From Zonotrichia leucophrys gambelii (Eukaryota > Chordata > Aves > Passeriformes > Passerellidae): a DNA stretch of 64,000 bases. Positions 24,980 through 39,219 of the stretch are shown piece after piece; positions within the stretch are counted from its first letter, which is position 1; every line of letters starts with the position of its first letter. The position numbers and the translations under genes are program-made. The notes beneath the pieces are model-generated. The model ran no database searches. It saw only the letters and a list, made by a program, of their open reading frames with translations, and had not been told where the DNA came from. Where the stretch lies: the NCBI RefSeq assembly GCF_028769735.1, contig NC_088171.1:66543216-66607215 (forward strand). Reading direction: 5' to 3'.

Positions 24980-25960
24980 CCATCCACAGGTTACTTTACT
25001 CGAGTCGATTTGCCACAGAACACTCGCCCATTAGCAAACTCGTCTGCAGCCTGCTTTAAAATCTGCTTATGGTTATGTCCAGATAAAAGCATGTGAGGTC
25101 AGTTTGGTAGAGCGGAGACAAAATGCTTTAACATAAGGTTTTCTATTCTGTGCAGGCAGCTAATAAAAGTGCCCGCAGGTGTTGAGAATTATCCTTCTCT
25201 AGGAGATTTCTTTACAATCTGAACCTAATCTTGGTGAAAGCTTTGGCAAGGATATCTGGCACATTAATTAAGTGACTTTCCCTCCCCCACAGGTCTTAGG
25301 CTGTAACTTTGATTAACCACCTCTGTGCCCAGGAAACAAACTGCTGGATAGGCATTATCAGTTTTTCAGGTGTATGGATGTTAGAGATAACTTGGGATTC
25401 CTCCTTTATCTGGATAGATGCTCCTTCCTCTTTCAACACTACACGGCTTTTCCCTTAGTTACTGCTACAGGGATCCTGCAGGCATATTATGAGATTTTAG
25501 TATGAAGACCTTTTTATTCAGTGTGTATCTCTGGATGGCCTCTGCTGAGAAGTTTCAGATCCTTAGGGGAAAATGCCTAAATAACTCCTCCAAAGCTCCC
25601 CCTCTATTTAAATGGCTTTTCCTTGGTGCAGTATCACAGCTGTGACACATCAAAGTTAGTAGCTGGTGTGGCAGGACATGCATTCCCAAATCAGCCTCAG
25701 TGACGAAAGGTGATTTGCAGTGACAGGTTTCATATCTTACGGTGTCATTTTCATGAATGGCTTGGTTAATTAAATTTAATGTGGAACAAGAGCTTGCTTA
25801 CATTCTGCCAGGCTTAAGATGTTCTTACTCACACCTTACTTAAAGAACAATTCCTACTGTTAAATAAGGGCTCCAGAATTTAGCCCTCTGTTAGCAGTCT
25901 TCCATAAACCCTTTGTTTTCCTAACATGTTAAAAACCAAGGCTTAATGGGTTCATGATGA
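24980..25960. promoter_or_regulatory. Candidate conserved non-coding region
   Basis: A stretch of complex sequence with an unusually balanced composition for this window, rare CpG words (CTCGAGTCGATTTGCC near 25000) and GATTAACC / TTAATTAA motifs. No ORF, repeat or splice structure explains it. This is inference only. Confidence 0.25.
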
Positions 25961-28900
25961 CATCAGTTATCAAGATTTGTGTGGTGTTGGCAGATGTTGA
26001 ATTTTCAGTGGAAAACCATTAAGCAGATTTGAGTCAGGGCAAGTTTCACAACATGCAGGTATTATACCGGTGGTTACATGTGTTGACTTCAGCTTTATTT
26101 ATTACAAAGGAAAACAGGCCTGTACTTATACAACAACAGCAATGAGAAATTAATCTTCCCAATAGGAAAATCAGTCTTGTCTTGTTAAAGGTACTCAGAA
26201 TTACTTGTTGAGCATGCTGAGCTTGCAAAAACAATGTCTGCAACTTTCAGATTTAATAAATCTAAAATTAAATATTTAAAATAAATATAAGAAAAACAAT
26301 TTTTGGTTACCTAGGCCTTTTTTTGGTATCAAGTGTAAAGAAAGCAGTATTTCAGAAAGTGTTGAATGTCCATTTTTTCACAACCTTTCTTTCCAAAATT
26401 TCTCCAGTTTATTTTCCTCTCTGATTAGATTTGTTACTTTTGAGTACTCATTGCCTGTCAGCTCACAATGCACCAATTCTGTACTAGTTCTTCAAGACTA
26501 AGATTGAAATTCTTCAACATTAAAAAGTTGCTTTTTGTCATATGAGTACAAAGTTTGGACAATGTTATTATCTAGACCAAGGCCTACATGTGGTGTGCTA
26601 TGTGTGTAATAAATACATGCCAAAAACTGAAACCAAATACATTGGGAGAAATGATTCTTCAGATAAAAGCAAGGACTCTAATGTAGGAGGAAAAAAGTGA
26701 AATCCCACAACAAACTGAGGTGATAACAGCAACAAAAATTAAAGTAGAGCACTTTCAATTTTGTGTACCTGGTAATTTGAAATTAGATGGATTTAGTTGC
26801 TGCAATGTTTGGTTCTTACATTAATTAGGACTTCAGTTTGCAGATTTACTGGTGCAGTGTACTGAAGTAAAAATCTCTTATGTCTGCTGTTCTATTCAAC
26901 TGTAAACATGCTGGAGACTGTATTTTCTTGGAAACTAAACTTCACACAGTTCACGCACAATTCACACAGGATTACTTCAAATTATGCTTATGCATCAGGA
27001 AGCATCTAATCTTAGTCCCTTTGTTTTACCAGTAAAGTTGCTCTTACAATGCACCTTTTTCATACCTGAAGTTTTTCTTGAGTCTCTGGCTGTTGATACT
27101 GTGAGGGCATGAACTTTTCTGAATGCCAAAATTCATACTGATGGTAACTAGAAGGTTTCAAGGGGTCCATTAATATTTTTCACTTTTATGGAGCACTGCA
27201 TAGAGAATCATTAGAACATCAAGGGGATTTCACTTCTGTGTGTTTAAAAGTCATTAAAACAGAAAAGGGGAACCTAAAATTCTGTCTTATGAAAAAGGAC
27301 TTTATTTTCTATTTTTTTAGACCATTTGCGAGAACTTTGCTTTTCTATATGCTGATTTATAAAAATTAAAACTCTTTCCAATATGGCTTTTATTCAGAAA
27401 ATATTAAAAATAACTTCATATTGAAAAGTTGCTTTGATATTGTGGGATTCAAAAATATTTTTAATTTTTGTCAGCTTTTCAGTTTGTTTTATTCCCATTT
27501 GCCTTATTTAACATTATAGATGCACAAAATAAGATCAATTTATTTTGAACAAGTAATGGAATTTTCCTTCACTATTATTTCCACTATTTAAGTTTAGCTC
27601 CAGGTTGGAACCGAGTCAATTTTTTCTATCTTGCAGCCCTGTATAAAAGAAACTTTGACTTCCATGGAGGGCTATTTTTCATCAGGCAAACAAACAAAAA
27701 AGTCCCTTATTGGGTCCATGTAAAACCACAGTTTCTTCATCAGCACAACTTTTCCAGTATGTGAAACCAGTCACCTGATAAAAAGGTTATGGCAGATGAT
27801 AAGCTTTGAATCAGGACTTCAGTTTTCACTAGCTAAAGAACAAATGATCATCCACAGATGTGAACATGCAAAAGAAAAACATTCTTTCCCAAACTTTTCA
27901 AGTAAAAAACAAATGATGAAATGTTGGATAATTATAATTTCATGAGTTACGTGATCTCCTATTTATTACAAATGGGTAAATACAAAGACTCTGATTATTT
28001 ACTCTGCTGACCTGCCCCAGGTTTATGGCATTTATTATAGTCAGTAATGTTTATAGCAAATTTTTTCTTAACAATAACATTTATAATATTTTAATGTGTG
28101 TGTATGAGGGGACATAGTACATGAAAGAATTTCAGTGCAAATAAACCTAAACCGTTTTGCATTTGGAACTCCTCTGTATTATTTTAGGACCTCAGTTCTC
28201 AAAACAGTTATGGTTAACTTTATTCACACAATTCCAATGGGACAACTCATATGTAGAAAGCTAAGTCTTCTCTTAAGTGTTTTCTTGTATCCTTTCCCAT
28301 CCCACCCTTCGCTTCCTCATGTGCATGTGTTGGGGTAGGTATGTCTCAACACATTCCTGAGCACACTCTTCCTTGTCTGAAGCGCATAATTTTAATTAAA
28401 TAAATATATAGGGGTTTGTGTTTGGATGAATGTACAGATATTTGCACAAGTATTAATTAATTTATTCCGTGGGTATCAAGTAATTATCTCTTTTGCTGCA
28501 AGGGCAATTTGCTGCCATACTAAGCAGAAGGCATTCTTTCCCCAAACAAAACAAGCACAGCACCACTTTCAGCTATGTGCTGAAATGTGTGATCAGTATT
28601 GTAATGTGTTAAGCATGGCATCATTATTCTAAAGCCAGCAACAGAGATATAAAATGCACTGTGAGACTGCAAACTGAGCACAGTTTGATTGTAGGACACC
28701 CGGGTAGAAGGGTTTTGTATTAGAATATACATTGCATTTATAATGCCTTCTTCTCTAAAATGTAATTAGGTTTTTTTATGAACTGGTAAAATATAGTAAA
28801 TAAAGGACTCAGGGGATTTCCATATAGCCACATTTATTCCCACATGTCTTTCCAAATCATAAATGGTTGTCTTCCTTAGAAATGGATTAAGACAAATTGC

Positions 28901-29537
28901 ATTAGGACACGATCATGAATCTGATTAAGGTGGAACCATGATCAGGTTTTTTCTTTTGGGCAACCATGTTTTCTTATAACAACCAGAAGAAAAAAAAGCC
29001 TTTGGCAAGATGTTTCAAAAGGCCTTTCTCATATGCACATAAAAGCAGTTTTCATGCTAATTCAAAAATTGGTCCACACCTATAATTTCTTTATATATCC
29101 AAGACAAAGCTTTGGGCAAAATTTTTCAGTAGTATATATTTTCAGATACAGACTTGTGGTTTCAATGAAAGCTCCTAAAAAGGAATTTCCATGCATAATT
29201 TCCTTAAGGAGAACACTCTGAAGGCAAGTTGCAAGAGAGGCAGAAGATCAGGAATTGATTCCAAATTGGTTAAGAGAGAGGAATACTGAGAACAAAAACA
29301 TCCCCAGTGGAAAACTGATGCAATATACAGAATAAACACCTTTTATGAACACACTCTCACAAAGGCCCCAGCTCCTTCTCTTCCTGTGTTAGTAAGAGAC
29401 CCAAACTGAGCACATTATGTTACACTATTTGACAAAGAAGGAAACTAATGCGGATGTGTCTTTTGATGCACAGAAATACAAATGTGTTGAAAATGCCTAT
29501 CTCAACAAAAAAAAAGGCTGTTACTTCCTTCTCCATT

Positions 29538-29550
29538 CCCCCCCCCCCCC
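29538..29550. repeat. Poly(C) tract, 13 bases
   Basis: Thirteen consecutive C residues stand out in AT-rich DNA. It is a likely site of sequencing length error. Confidence 0.9.
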
Positions 29551-32329
29551 GCCATTTATCTTTCTTTAAAAAGAGTAGTTTCAACTCCATGTAGCTAAAG
29601 GGAACTTAATTGCAGTGTTGTTATCTCGGTGTCATAGTCAAATCTGAGGTGATTTGAAGGGTCTGGGAAGGACGTCTGCATTCACCCTCTTGGGGCTCCA
29701 TGGCATATGAGCTCTTTGGCCTCTCACACTAACATGTAGGGGTCAGCTAATAGGAAGAACTCCACTTTAAATCTATAGAAGTCTATACAAAAAAAGAAGT
29801 TCTCTGTCTACAAGGACGAGTGCTTGTCATATGAAAATAAAGAGAATAGATAGGTCTAATGGGTAAGTTCTGGAAGCTAAAGAAGTTCCATAATCTTTGT
29901 GCTTACTATTGTAATGTAACACTGCTCAAGTAACTCTATCTATCTGCTTTATGGTTAGTCTTACTGGCTTTTACTTGTTTGGGGTTTTTCTCCAGTTTAG
30001 ACCAAGATTCAGGGATTTTTATTTCAAGTTGTTCATCTTTTACTCTATATTAGCCTTGTTATGGCAAATGTAGGGAAGAATCTAAATTCTTCATTGTGTT
30101 TCATGCAGGCAGAGACCAGACCAAAAAAACTCAGGTCTGCGCTCTGGCCCAAATTTCGGAGTGCACCCATCTGAACTAGGTTTTTCCTCAGGCTGGAAAA
30201 CATCTAGCTGTCTCTTGTACATTGTTCTTGGCAACTTGCTCTGGTTTCATCCAGAAGCTGAGGGCCTGATGTGAATGGGAGTGCAAGCTGGAGCTAGTGA
30301 CCCAGCATGTGAATCCTCACTGTTTTTCCAGGATGACAGTCCTTAGGTACTCCACCAAACTTTGCATATTTATACAAACTGGGTGTCTAAAATAATTTTG
30401 AATCAGTAACATTAGTTCATAATCTGGTGTGATAATGACCTGAGAAATGCAAAATCCCTTTGTTGTCTCTTACTTCCCCTGGCATTTCCAAAAGGATTTG
30501 CTCACAGCTGGGACTTTCAACACAGCTAGGGGAAGGTCCTGTTCAGCGTGACTGAAACCAGCAGTGATGGGGCACACTTCTGGATTTCTTGGCCAAGCTG
30601 GGACTAAGTTCTGAAATAAAAAATATGCATGTTCGCACTTGGGCTCTTCAAAGCAGAGGTTCAGCTATGTTTCACAACAATAATTTTCAGCTGAAACAGG
30701 AAAGGTGCAAAAGCCCTACCCTGATGTTCCCCAAACCTTCTGTTTGACAACACCCTGTACAAGAGAACACGCTGGCTCATGAGTCGAGACTTGTACAGTC
30801 CAGGCCTTAGCAAAATTGTTAGAAAACTCAAGTTCAAAAATAATTATGGTGAATTGGGAAATAATTGTGTTAAATAGAAAAAAAAACAAGTTAAAATGGG
30901 AGAAAGAAAAGGTCAGTTAAAACAGACATACCAAATTTTCCTATCTATTTGAGTTTGTCTCAGGTTCGTTCCTCTAGTTTATATAAATACATGAAAAGAG
31001 AGTGAACAAGACACAGGCACACACACTTATGTGTATATAAACAAGAAAATGCTGAGGTCAAAAATCCAAAATCAAAAATTAAATTTTTACAGGATGTAAG
31101 AGACAGAACCCATTTGGTAAATTGCTTAGATAGATAGCCTGTCTATAAGAACAGATTATTATTTTCAGAAAATGTAGTCTCTTTTTCTCAGTAATAATTA
31201 GCCTCTCTAGTGCAAATTTTACCTTGTAGAAAGTTAAAAATTTCTGTGAAATGTAGAGCTGGCTGGGAAGTCCGATAAATTTCCATGAAAACAATTTCTT
31301 TACATGTATTTAAAAGTATATCCAGACATTTTCAGGATCTTCCCAGCTCTAAAGCTAACTGAACTATGTACTAAAAAGGGTAAAAATTTCACATTGTCTT
31401 TGTTCCAATTATTTTTCTTGACCATTTTAGCTTTTGTTTTAAATTGACAATGGACCAGTCCAATAGAATTTAGGGGTTTCTCTCTTAAAATGGAATTTTA
31501 TGTGTAAAACGTTAAATGAAAATATTTCAATTACATATCATGTAAACAGTGTTCATATTTGATTTTCCCACAGATTCTCTGCTTGGAAAGTTCCTTTGAA
31601 AATTAAATAGTTCATACAATCTATCAGAACAGTCATCTCAATCATGCGATTTTCTTATTTTCTCTGATTGGGTAAGGTTTTATAAACTACTTTCACTTCT
31701 GCCTGAAGAAAGGTTTATTTGTTTCACAAAAGTATTTTCATTTCATGAATGAATTAATCTCAGCTGCAGACATAAAAATTCATTCTCTTGACACTGTGTT
31801 CACATTAATACTTGTGAGACTCAACAAAGATGAAGCAAAATTCAATGTTTCTTAAAAGTGTCATGTTTGTTTTTGTTGTTAATTCACTGGTACCTTGCAG
31901 CTTGACCATCACTGCAAATCTGTTATTTAATTTCTCAAAAAAAAAAAGAGGTAAATTAGTCACCAGAAGGCCCTGCAATTAAAAGTATGTATGGAAAGTG
32001 ATTGGAAAACCTGGGTTCCTGGTTGTAATTATACATATGATTTACATGCAGTCATGTCACTTTTATGGCGCTAAAAGATATGTTATATTTATTTATTCAG
32101 CTAATTGTTCCAATCAATTTCTGTGACAAATGTACTTAAATCTAATAGGGTTGGGTGCTACCTTCTCAGCTACCTTAAAGCTTTATGGATTTATGTCAGC
32201 TGGAAAATCTGGCCAAGGAAAAGGGGGAAATGGAGCAGACCAGAATAATCCCTGAGACTTTTTTTTCTCTTTATATTATTCCAGTTTTATTTCAAGTAAT
32301 TTCTAATGAAGAAATGTACTGGAAAGACT

Positions 32330-32450
32330 ATCAGAGCACTAGAATAATGGTGTCTGGAAGGAATTTAGGAGGTCATCCAGTCAAAGTTTTCTGTAGAGCT
32401 CCAATCTTTGGCCCATCCAATTGGGAAAGTATCTTCAGCAAGACCCTTTC
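32330..32450 (-). mobile_element. Ancient CR1 LINE 3' fragment, minus orientation
   Basis: On the plus strand the order is a decayed ATAGAAT-like start, TGTCTGGAAGGAATTTAGGA, GGTCATCCAGTC, then a GGCCCATCCAATTGGG block and TATCTTCAG. This follows, as the reverse complement, the layout of CR1 3' ends (GGAAGGGACCT..., GGTCATCTAGTCC..., TCCAG..GGGT..TGAATATCTCCA). The many mismatches indicate an old copy. The open stretch at 32185-32478 (+) overlaps this fragment and is not a gene. Confidence 0.68.
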
Positions 32451-34703
32451 CAGTTTGTCCCTGTATTTCTTGTACTGAACGGACAAAAAGTATAGACAGT
32501 AAGTAAGACATGTCCTTTCTAAAGCTTTTATTTGCCATCTCTGACAGCTACTGTAACATAAAGTTATTTTGGTTAGGTTTGTTCCATACTACTAAATTTA
32601 GACCATCTGAGCATTTTGCGACTGGAAAAATTTCCAAAGTTTTCTCCGATTTCCAGCTAAACATCAATTATCTGTAATATTGGAGAACTCTTTCTCTGTA
32701 GACAGGTATTTATGTAAACAAACACAGTTGCAATATGCCCTCTAGATATATCATAGATGCACAATCCTGCCTCTTGGACTCAAAGAGATCACAGGTGTCA
32801 CAGAGGAAAACAAAACTCTATAAAAAGGAGGCTGTGAAAAAAAAAATTGGAGTAAGGCAATTAGGGTAGCAGCATTCTGCTCAGAATAAGTGATGGGTAT
32901 GGCCTGTCTGACCTGATACACAAGCCAAGCCAATCCATGAATTCATGAATGCATCACCCACTGTTCCCCCCTGCTACCACATCAGCCTCACTGCTAAGGA
33001 ATTCTTACACTCTCAGCATCCAAAGCTCTTAATGAGTTCTGTGCAACATCCAGGATGTGTGTCTGCACAACAGCAGATCTGGTACATCCACTGAAATTAG
33101 GAATAGACCAAGAGAAAACGTCTTGGAAAGAAAACCAAGGTCACAACAGAACAGCTTCATGTTGACCTACAGACTTTGAAAGTGACTGGGAAGAAGTCAT
33201 TCTGCTAAATGACTGAGTGAAGGCACACACAAGTACATACTAATGTGTGGATGCATGCGTATGCATGTATGTGCATGCAAAAATAAAAATGAATTTTTTT
33301 TTTCACCATTTCAGCAGGTTTTTTTTCAAAAACCACAGAAATTTAGATTATCAAGTACACTTTATTTAATCATCCTGCAATTACAAAGTCATATATATTA
33401 AAATCTAAAAGTCCTTAATGTGGGGTCAGGTTGATATTAAGAATTCAGGTGAAGGAGTTCACATGATGTCTTACAGCTACATATGGTTAGAAACTGGAGT
33501 TTTCTGACAAAACTGCTATGGAATAATTATGGGATTAAAAAGCTGGAATAAGGTTATTTTAAAAAAAAATGGTGTAAGGTAATGTGAGCCAGAACTCTCA
33601 AAGTCCCTTAATAGCTGTTCTTAACTCAGTGTTAATACTTTATTTAACATAATGCGCTCTGCACTCTTTAAATTGTTAGCCTGGAACAGATGATTTATGT
33701 TACTCTTGCATCCAAACAAGAATTAATGCCCTGATCCTATTTGACTGGAATTGTTAAGCACTTTTGTTCTCAGGCTTGTATCAGAATGATAATAAAAACA
33801 TAAAATCAGCAAGATTTTTAATGAATGTGGGGTTAATTTGAAGTGCCCTGATTTACAGATATTAGAGTAATGCTCTTTCAAGTATTTACTGAGGTGTTAG
33901 AAAGTTTGTGTTCACATTCATCTCAAACATTTAGTGTACTGCAGTTTCTTTGTTTCCAAAATATTAGAAGATTGCAGTTAAGAAAGCTATTGTAACTGAG
34001 TATCTTTTTTTAAATTATTTTTTACAAACAGAGATATCTTTCATCATATTTTGAGGGAGTCACAAGGGAATGCCAAAGGTAGTTCTTTTGATCCTGTTCA
34101 GATCTTGATTTTGTAGGCTTCTCTTGTTTTCCAGGTGTTGTTTTTCCTTCCCCTCCAATAATTTAATTTTATGTATTTCATGTCTGCATAATGTTTTTCT
34201 CATCTGCTTTAATTAGTCTTATTTATTAATCTTGATACAAATGGATTTTTCTAGTGTAAAAGGCAATCAGCGCAAGCACAGTGACTGATGCAGTTACTTG
34301 CCAGGATTTCACTACAGGTGTGCAATATTATAGTCAACTGTAAGGATGACTTTCACTACAGTTCTTTTTGGTTTAACTACTGAAAAAAATGGGAGCACTG
34401 CCTTTTCTTTGCTGATTATTGTTCCTGTGGAGTTTTGCTGGCAAGAGTGGTGGACAGTCCCCTGTCCTGGTGCTGGTGGTTAGAGCTGTTCAAAGGAACT
34501 AACAAATAGGTTCCTCACAAGTTTGGTACCATTTTCAACCATTTCCAACTTTTATGAAAAACCTTCTGACCAGAATGTTCAGAGAAGTTAAGCTGTTTTT
34601 ATGATCTGGTGTGTAAAGCAAGAGTTATTTTCACCTTGGCATGGTTTTGACTTAATAAACATCTTACGAGGTCTACATAGAGTATTTAAGTGATTACATG
34701 CTT

Positions 34704-34785
34704 ACATATGTTCTGTCTAAACAGAAAGAAAAGGAAGGAAAGAAACATATATTCTGTCTAAAAACAAAGAAGAAGAAGGGAAGAA
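34704..34785. repeat. Imperfect 41-bp tandem duplication
   Basis: Copies at 34704-34744 and 34745-34785 share ACATAT, TTCTGTCTAAA and a purine-rich AAGAA tail, with scattered mismatches. It is an older local duplication. Confidence 0.8.
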
Positions 34786-37105
34786 ATGCTAGCTAATGAA
34801 TACTTGATGTGCATACAATTGAAACGAAGAAGGTGGAAATAAAAGTTCAAGCCATGGCAATGAGAAATAACATATGGGCACAGTAAAATGTAGAGTTCAC
34901 CCATGGAAAATTTCAGTGAGAACCCTAAGTGACACTGCTGAAACTGTCCTGAAAAAAGAATAAGAGAATTTCTAAAGCTGGTGGGATGAACATGATGTTT
35001 TTCCAAGGTCAATTCAACTTCCCACGCTCTGCCAAGCTTGTCTGAATATTCATTATAATGTGATTTCTTATGATTCTGAAGGTTGATATCCTACTTCAGC
35101 TTGACCATGAGTAAGAGAGAGATTGGTGACAATAAATATCCTACAACTGTGAATTTAGCAGATTAGCAGAACTTTGGTCTGTTTGAATTTATAGTCTGAT
35201 ATAGTCCTTCCTATCTGGATTGATCCTTTCAGTCCTAAAATATGTACTATTTATTTAACACTGCAAGAGAGTGAGATTGTAGCTGGCAATTTAACTTTAA
35301 TATCAGAGTTTGAGAGGTTGTTTCTTATAAAGCAATGTAAACTGCTAGCAAATCTAAAAAGTCTTTCATATATACAGTATATGCATAAAATATTTCACTT
35401 CACTTCCTCCAAGTATGAAGTTCTTCAAATTGCTCTGTGGTTATCTCTTTACTTCTTCCAAACACCTGCTTTTCACTTTTGTGTGTTCTTCAGTCATTAA
35501 AAGGTTTATGTCATGTGATGGGAAGAAATTATTTGGGAAAAGAGCTGATATTTTAGAACTATTATGTCTCTTACTAACTTAATCTGGATGATTTAGCTGT
35601 CTCAAACTGGGCTTCGAAAATTCTGGCAGTCCATAAACCCAAAGTTTCTTCAGAGAAGTCCTAGAACAGCTAACAAATCATGCTATATGTATGTTATATC
35701 AAACAGCTCTGAAGCCCTGAAAGGATCAAGATCCAGAGACTCCATCAAGTCCCTTGAGAGTTTTACTTTTGCTGTTGGTTGTACATGCAAAACAGTCATA
35801 TACTCTGGAGATGAGAAGTAGAATGAAAGCCTGAGGAAATAGCATCCATTTCTGAAAATGTTACAATAAGTGACTTTGCCAAGGTCGTGTGGGAAATGGG
35901 AGTCAGACTATATACATCTAAAGTTTTTAGTCATGGCCCTCTAAAGCAGCCTTTCTTTTTTTTCTTTTTTTCTCTTTCAACTCGAGCTGCCACAACCCAC
36001 ATTTATATTCTAGATGTTGTCTAAAAGAAATGAGAAATGAATTTTCAAATTTTCTTTCTGCTGCACTGTCTGTTTATTACAGTGTTGTTGCACATAATGC
36101 CTGGATGTAAAATGATTCAGGGACTAATGTCTTCAGTCATAACGTGGGAAAACAGAGAAGCAGTTGGATAGTAATTTCTCACACTGTTCTGCCATGGCAG
36201 TTCTTTCTGCTGTGATTTAAGAAAGTGCAGGCAGTGGAAAAGGTTCCCTTTGAAAGTGTTTTAAATGTCAAATATAAGATTCATTTTTGTACTGCTTTAA
36301 TCCAAATGCCAGAGCTCTGAGCTAATCTATCAGTCTGACCAGACTTCATGTGTTTTACCTATCCAAACAGCTATCTCTTGAACTGCAAGTCCTGCTAACA
36401 CCAATTCATAATACCAGCATATTTTTTAAGAAAAGACTACCTTAATTTCCTTGTGAATGTGTGCTGTGGCATCCTTAGGTTCTTTTAGCAGGGCTGTATG
36501 TGACAGGGCCTTGGATATAACTTGGTAGTAGCTGTGCTGTGCCTGGTTGTTGTACACTGGAACAACAGGCTGGGGAGACAGGAATGTGGGAGGGAAGAAA
36601 CCCCGGAACTATTCCTGCAGTGGAAGTGAATGAGCAGTGCTAAGGATATTTCATATAGAGATACTAAGTCTAAATCTGATCACTGCTGTCATCAGATAAG
36701 GCCTCTGCCACAGGGACCCTGGAGCTGGCCTGGGTGCATAATCATCTGCTGATGCTCTGCTTGAAAGGGCAAGCCTCGGAAATTCGGTCAGCTCTGCCTG
36801 TGAGAGTGGATCAGCTGTTATTGAATAGTCTCTGTTCAGTCATTGCAAAGGAATATATACGCTCCTGAAAAATATATGCTCTCCTTCAGCTCAAAGTAAA
36901 ACTATTCCCAGCTTTTAGCCAGGAACTTAGCCAGCTAATTTCCCTTTTGATTTCAGGTCTTTTCCTCCAGAAGAAATTTACATTCATCTCCCATTTTTGG
37001 TCTTATTTTTCAGTCCTTTATTTGTGTGATTCTTCTAATTTTTTCCAATTATTTAACTCATTTTTTTATGTATGCACATCAAAGTGCATACATAAAGTAT
37101 ACATT

Positions 37106-37122
37106 ACATACATACATACATG
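37106..37122. repeat. (CATA)n microsatellite
   Basis: About four ACAT units are present. Confidence 0.85.
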
Positions 37123-37380
37123 CGTACATTCCAGTAGTACTTCTCTCATTACCAGATGCAGAGTTAATATCACCTATTTGCTTCTCCACAATGCCATCCT
37201 GTCTGGGCCATCAAGGTAACACAGTTAGCCACTGCAGTACACTTTGCTTCCCCTTTCCGGGGTGTTTAGCATTTTTTTTTTTCTGGGCTGCTGTTTTCCC
37301 ATATGATGTAAGGTCTAAGGTCTACCTTAGATAGAAAATTCCTTAAAGAAGTTTATTTGAAATTTTTTATTGACTTGGCA

Positions 37381-37404
37381 TATATATATATATTTTTTTT
37401 TTTT
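37381..37404. repeat. (TA)6 followed by a T12 run
   Basis: Alternating TA passes directly into a homopolymer of T. Confidence 0.9.
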
Positions 37405-39167
37405 CCAAGATAGATAATTTTGTACTTTTTAGATTTCAATAGAGTGGAAGCTTCCACAGGAAGACAATACCTTTCTGATCTGTGAAGGATTTTGCAGCAA
37501 AGAACTCAACAGCATGCAGTGGCTCAACCACGGAAATTTCTGTCTGACACTTAATTCTACTAAAGCTTAAAGACTATGCTACAAAGAGTCCATGTTTTCT
37601 AATGTAAAATAGAATGATCTCAAATCACTGGAAAAGCTGTTCAGACATAGAGTGATCACTTACTTGATTTTTTTTTTTTGGCAAAAAATAACACAACCTT
37701 ATGATTGACGTAATTCATAATGAGCAGATTATGGTTATTCAGCCACTCTCCTTCCAGGAAGGGCTGCTCACTGGTTTTCTGTTGCAGGAAGGTAATTATG
37801 TTTTGTGGGAACCAAATTTTGAGTCACCAGCATGGTGATGGTAAAGAAAGGTCTCAGTTGCATCTCACTGCACCAGTCTGTCTCAGTGACTTTACTGTGT
37901 CAGCTGTTTCTTAGTTCCCATCTTCAGGCATGGATATCCAGGTGTGATTGTTTCCAGAAATGCTGTCAGATAACAGGAATTCCATAAGGCTATGTTTGTT
38001 AGGGCAGGCTGTGTAAAGCAAGCACTAACACTGGTTTCAGGAGTGACCTTCACAGTGTTCACTTTCCCCCGTTTACTTCACAGATATGTTCTGTCTCCCA
38101 GACATCTTGCTCATCAACCCCAAAGCTCTTGCAGTTGATGTGGGGATTATTTCCACACAGGCCAATTTGTTTCAGGTAAGACAAGCTGTTAAGGTAATGT
38201 TTAATGAAGACTGAGGTGAATCAGACTGATTCAGACTGAAATTACATTGGACAATTATGAGCGATGCCTTAGCTAAATTAAAAGAGTTTAAAACCCAAAC
38301 TAGTGAAGTTAAAGTAGCTACAGTTTAAAATTAGGTCTATAGGGACTTCCATCCAAATATCAAGATCAGGCTCTCTTTTTGAAGAAGACAGTGGGACCAG
38401 AGACCAAACAACACTCTAGTCAGGAGCAGATGTGATGTGTATGAACCTGTGGAGGTAAAATGAAAGAACATTTTCTTTAACAGGACCATGCATGTAAAAC
38501 TACTCCTGGACAACTAATACCTTAGGTATTTGTTATTTTTTACAAGTGAAATAAAATAAAAAATTAATTAAAGTTTCCCACCATCTTCAAGATTTTTTTA
38601 ATAAGCAAACCAAGTGCTTTTGCAAAAGTTCTATGTAGGCATAGTTAGAAGAGGAAGGGATGGATCAGATTATTGCACAATCTGATTGAAGTTTTCTTTT
38701 GACCACAATTAAAGTCAAAGAGCCTATCTGAGTTTTATGCAGCAATTTTTCTTCATGGCAGTTGTGTCATCCTTAGAAAGTAGCATGTGAAATACTGATC
38801 CTGTTAAATAACCTGGAGCACTTCAGATGACTCAGGAAGGTCAAATATTCATCCTAAAGACCTAGAGTCATATTATAATGTCTCTAGTACAAAATCCAAA
38901 ATTAGACATTTGTTAAAGTCCTTATTTTTGCCAGTTAGGTTTAGCACTTGGGTATGGAAGGGAGTGTAGTACAAAGACAGATATTTATGTGAGTTTTGGA
39001 GTAGGCATAGGAGTAGTTTTCTTTACGTTGTCCTTGTTCTTTTTTAATCAATGTCAAAAAGGAGAACAGAGAGTTTTTAGAGTTCTGCATTCATTTTCTC
39101 TTGCTGCTGAGAATGATCTCTTATAGAAATGTCTATCCAGGTTTGAAACAAAATCACCAATAGTCCA

Positions 39168-39219
39168 AAGATTGTCAGTATTGAGCAAGTATTAAGATTG
39201 TCAGTACTGAGCAACCATT
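39168..39219. repeat. 26-bp tandem duplication
   Basis: Copies at 39168-39193 and 39194-39219 share AAGATTGTCAGTA and TGAGCAA with about four differences. A third partial start (AAGATT) follows at 39220. Confidence 0.85.

Larger units (their letters stand above)
16156..32329. other. Gene-free, AT-rich DNA
   Basis: No coding exon recognised. A local GC-rich patch at about 18700-18940 gives overlapping open stretches on both strands without family resemblance. The inverted-repeat block at 19.0 kb and the candidate region at 25 kb are the only notable structure. Confidence 0.65.
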
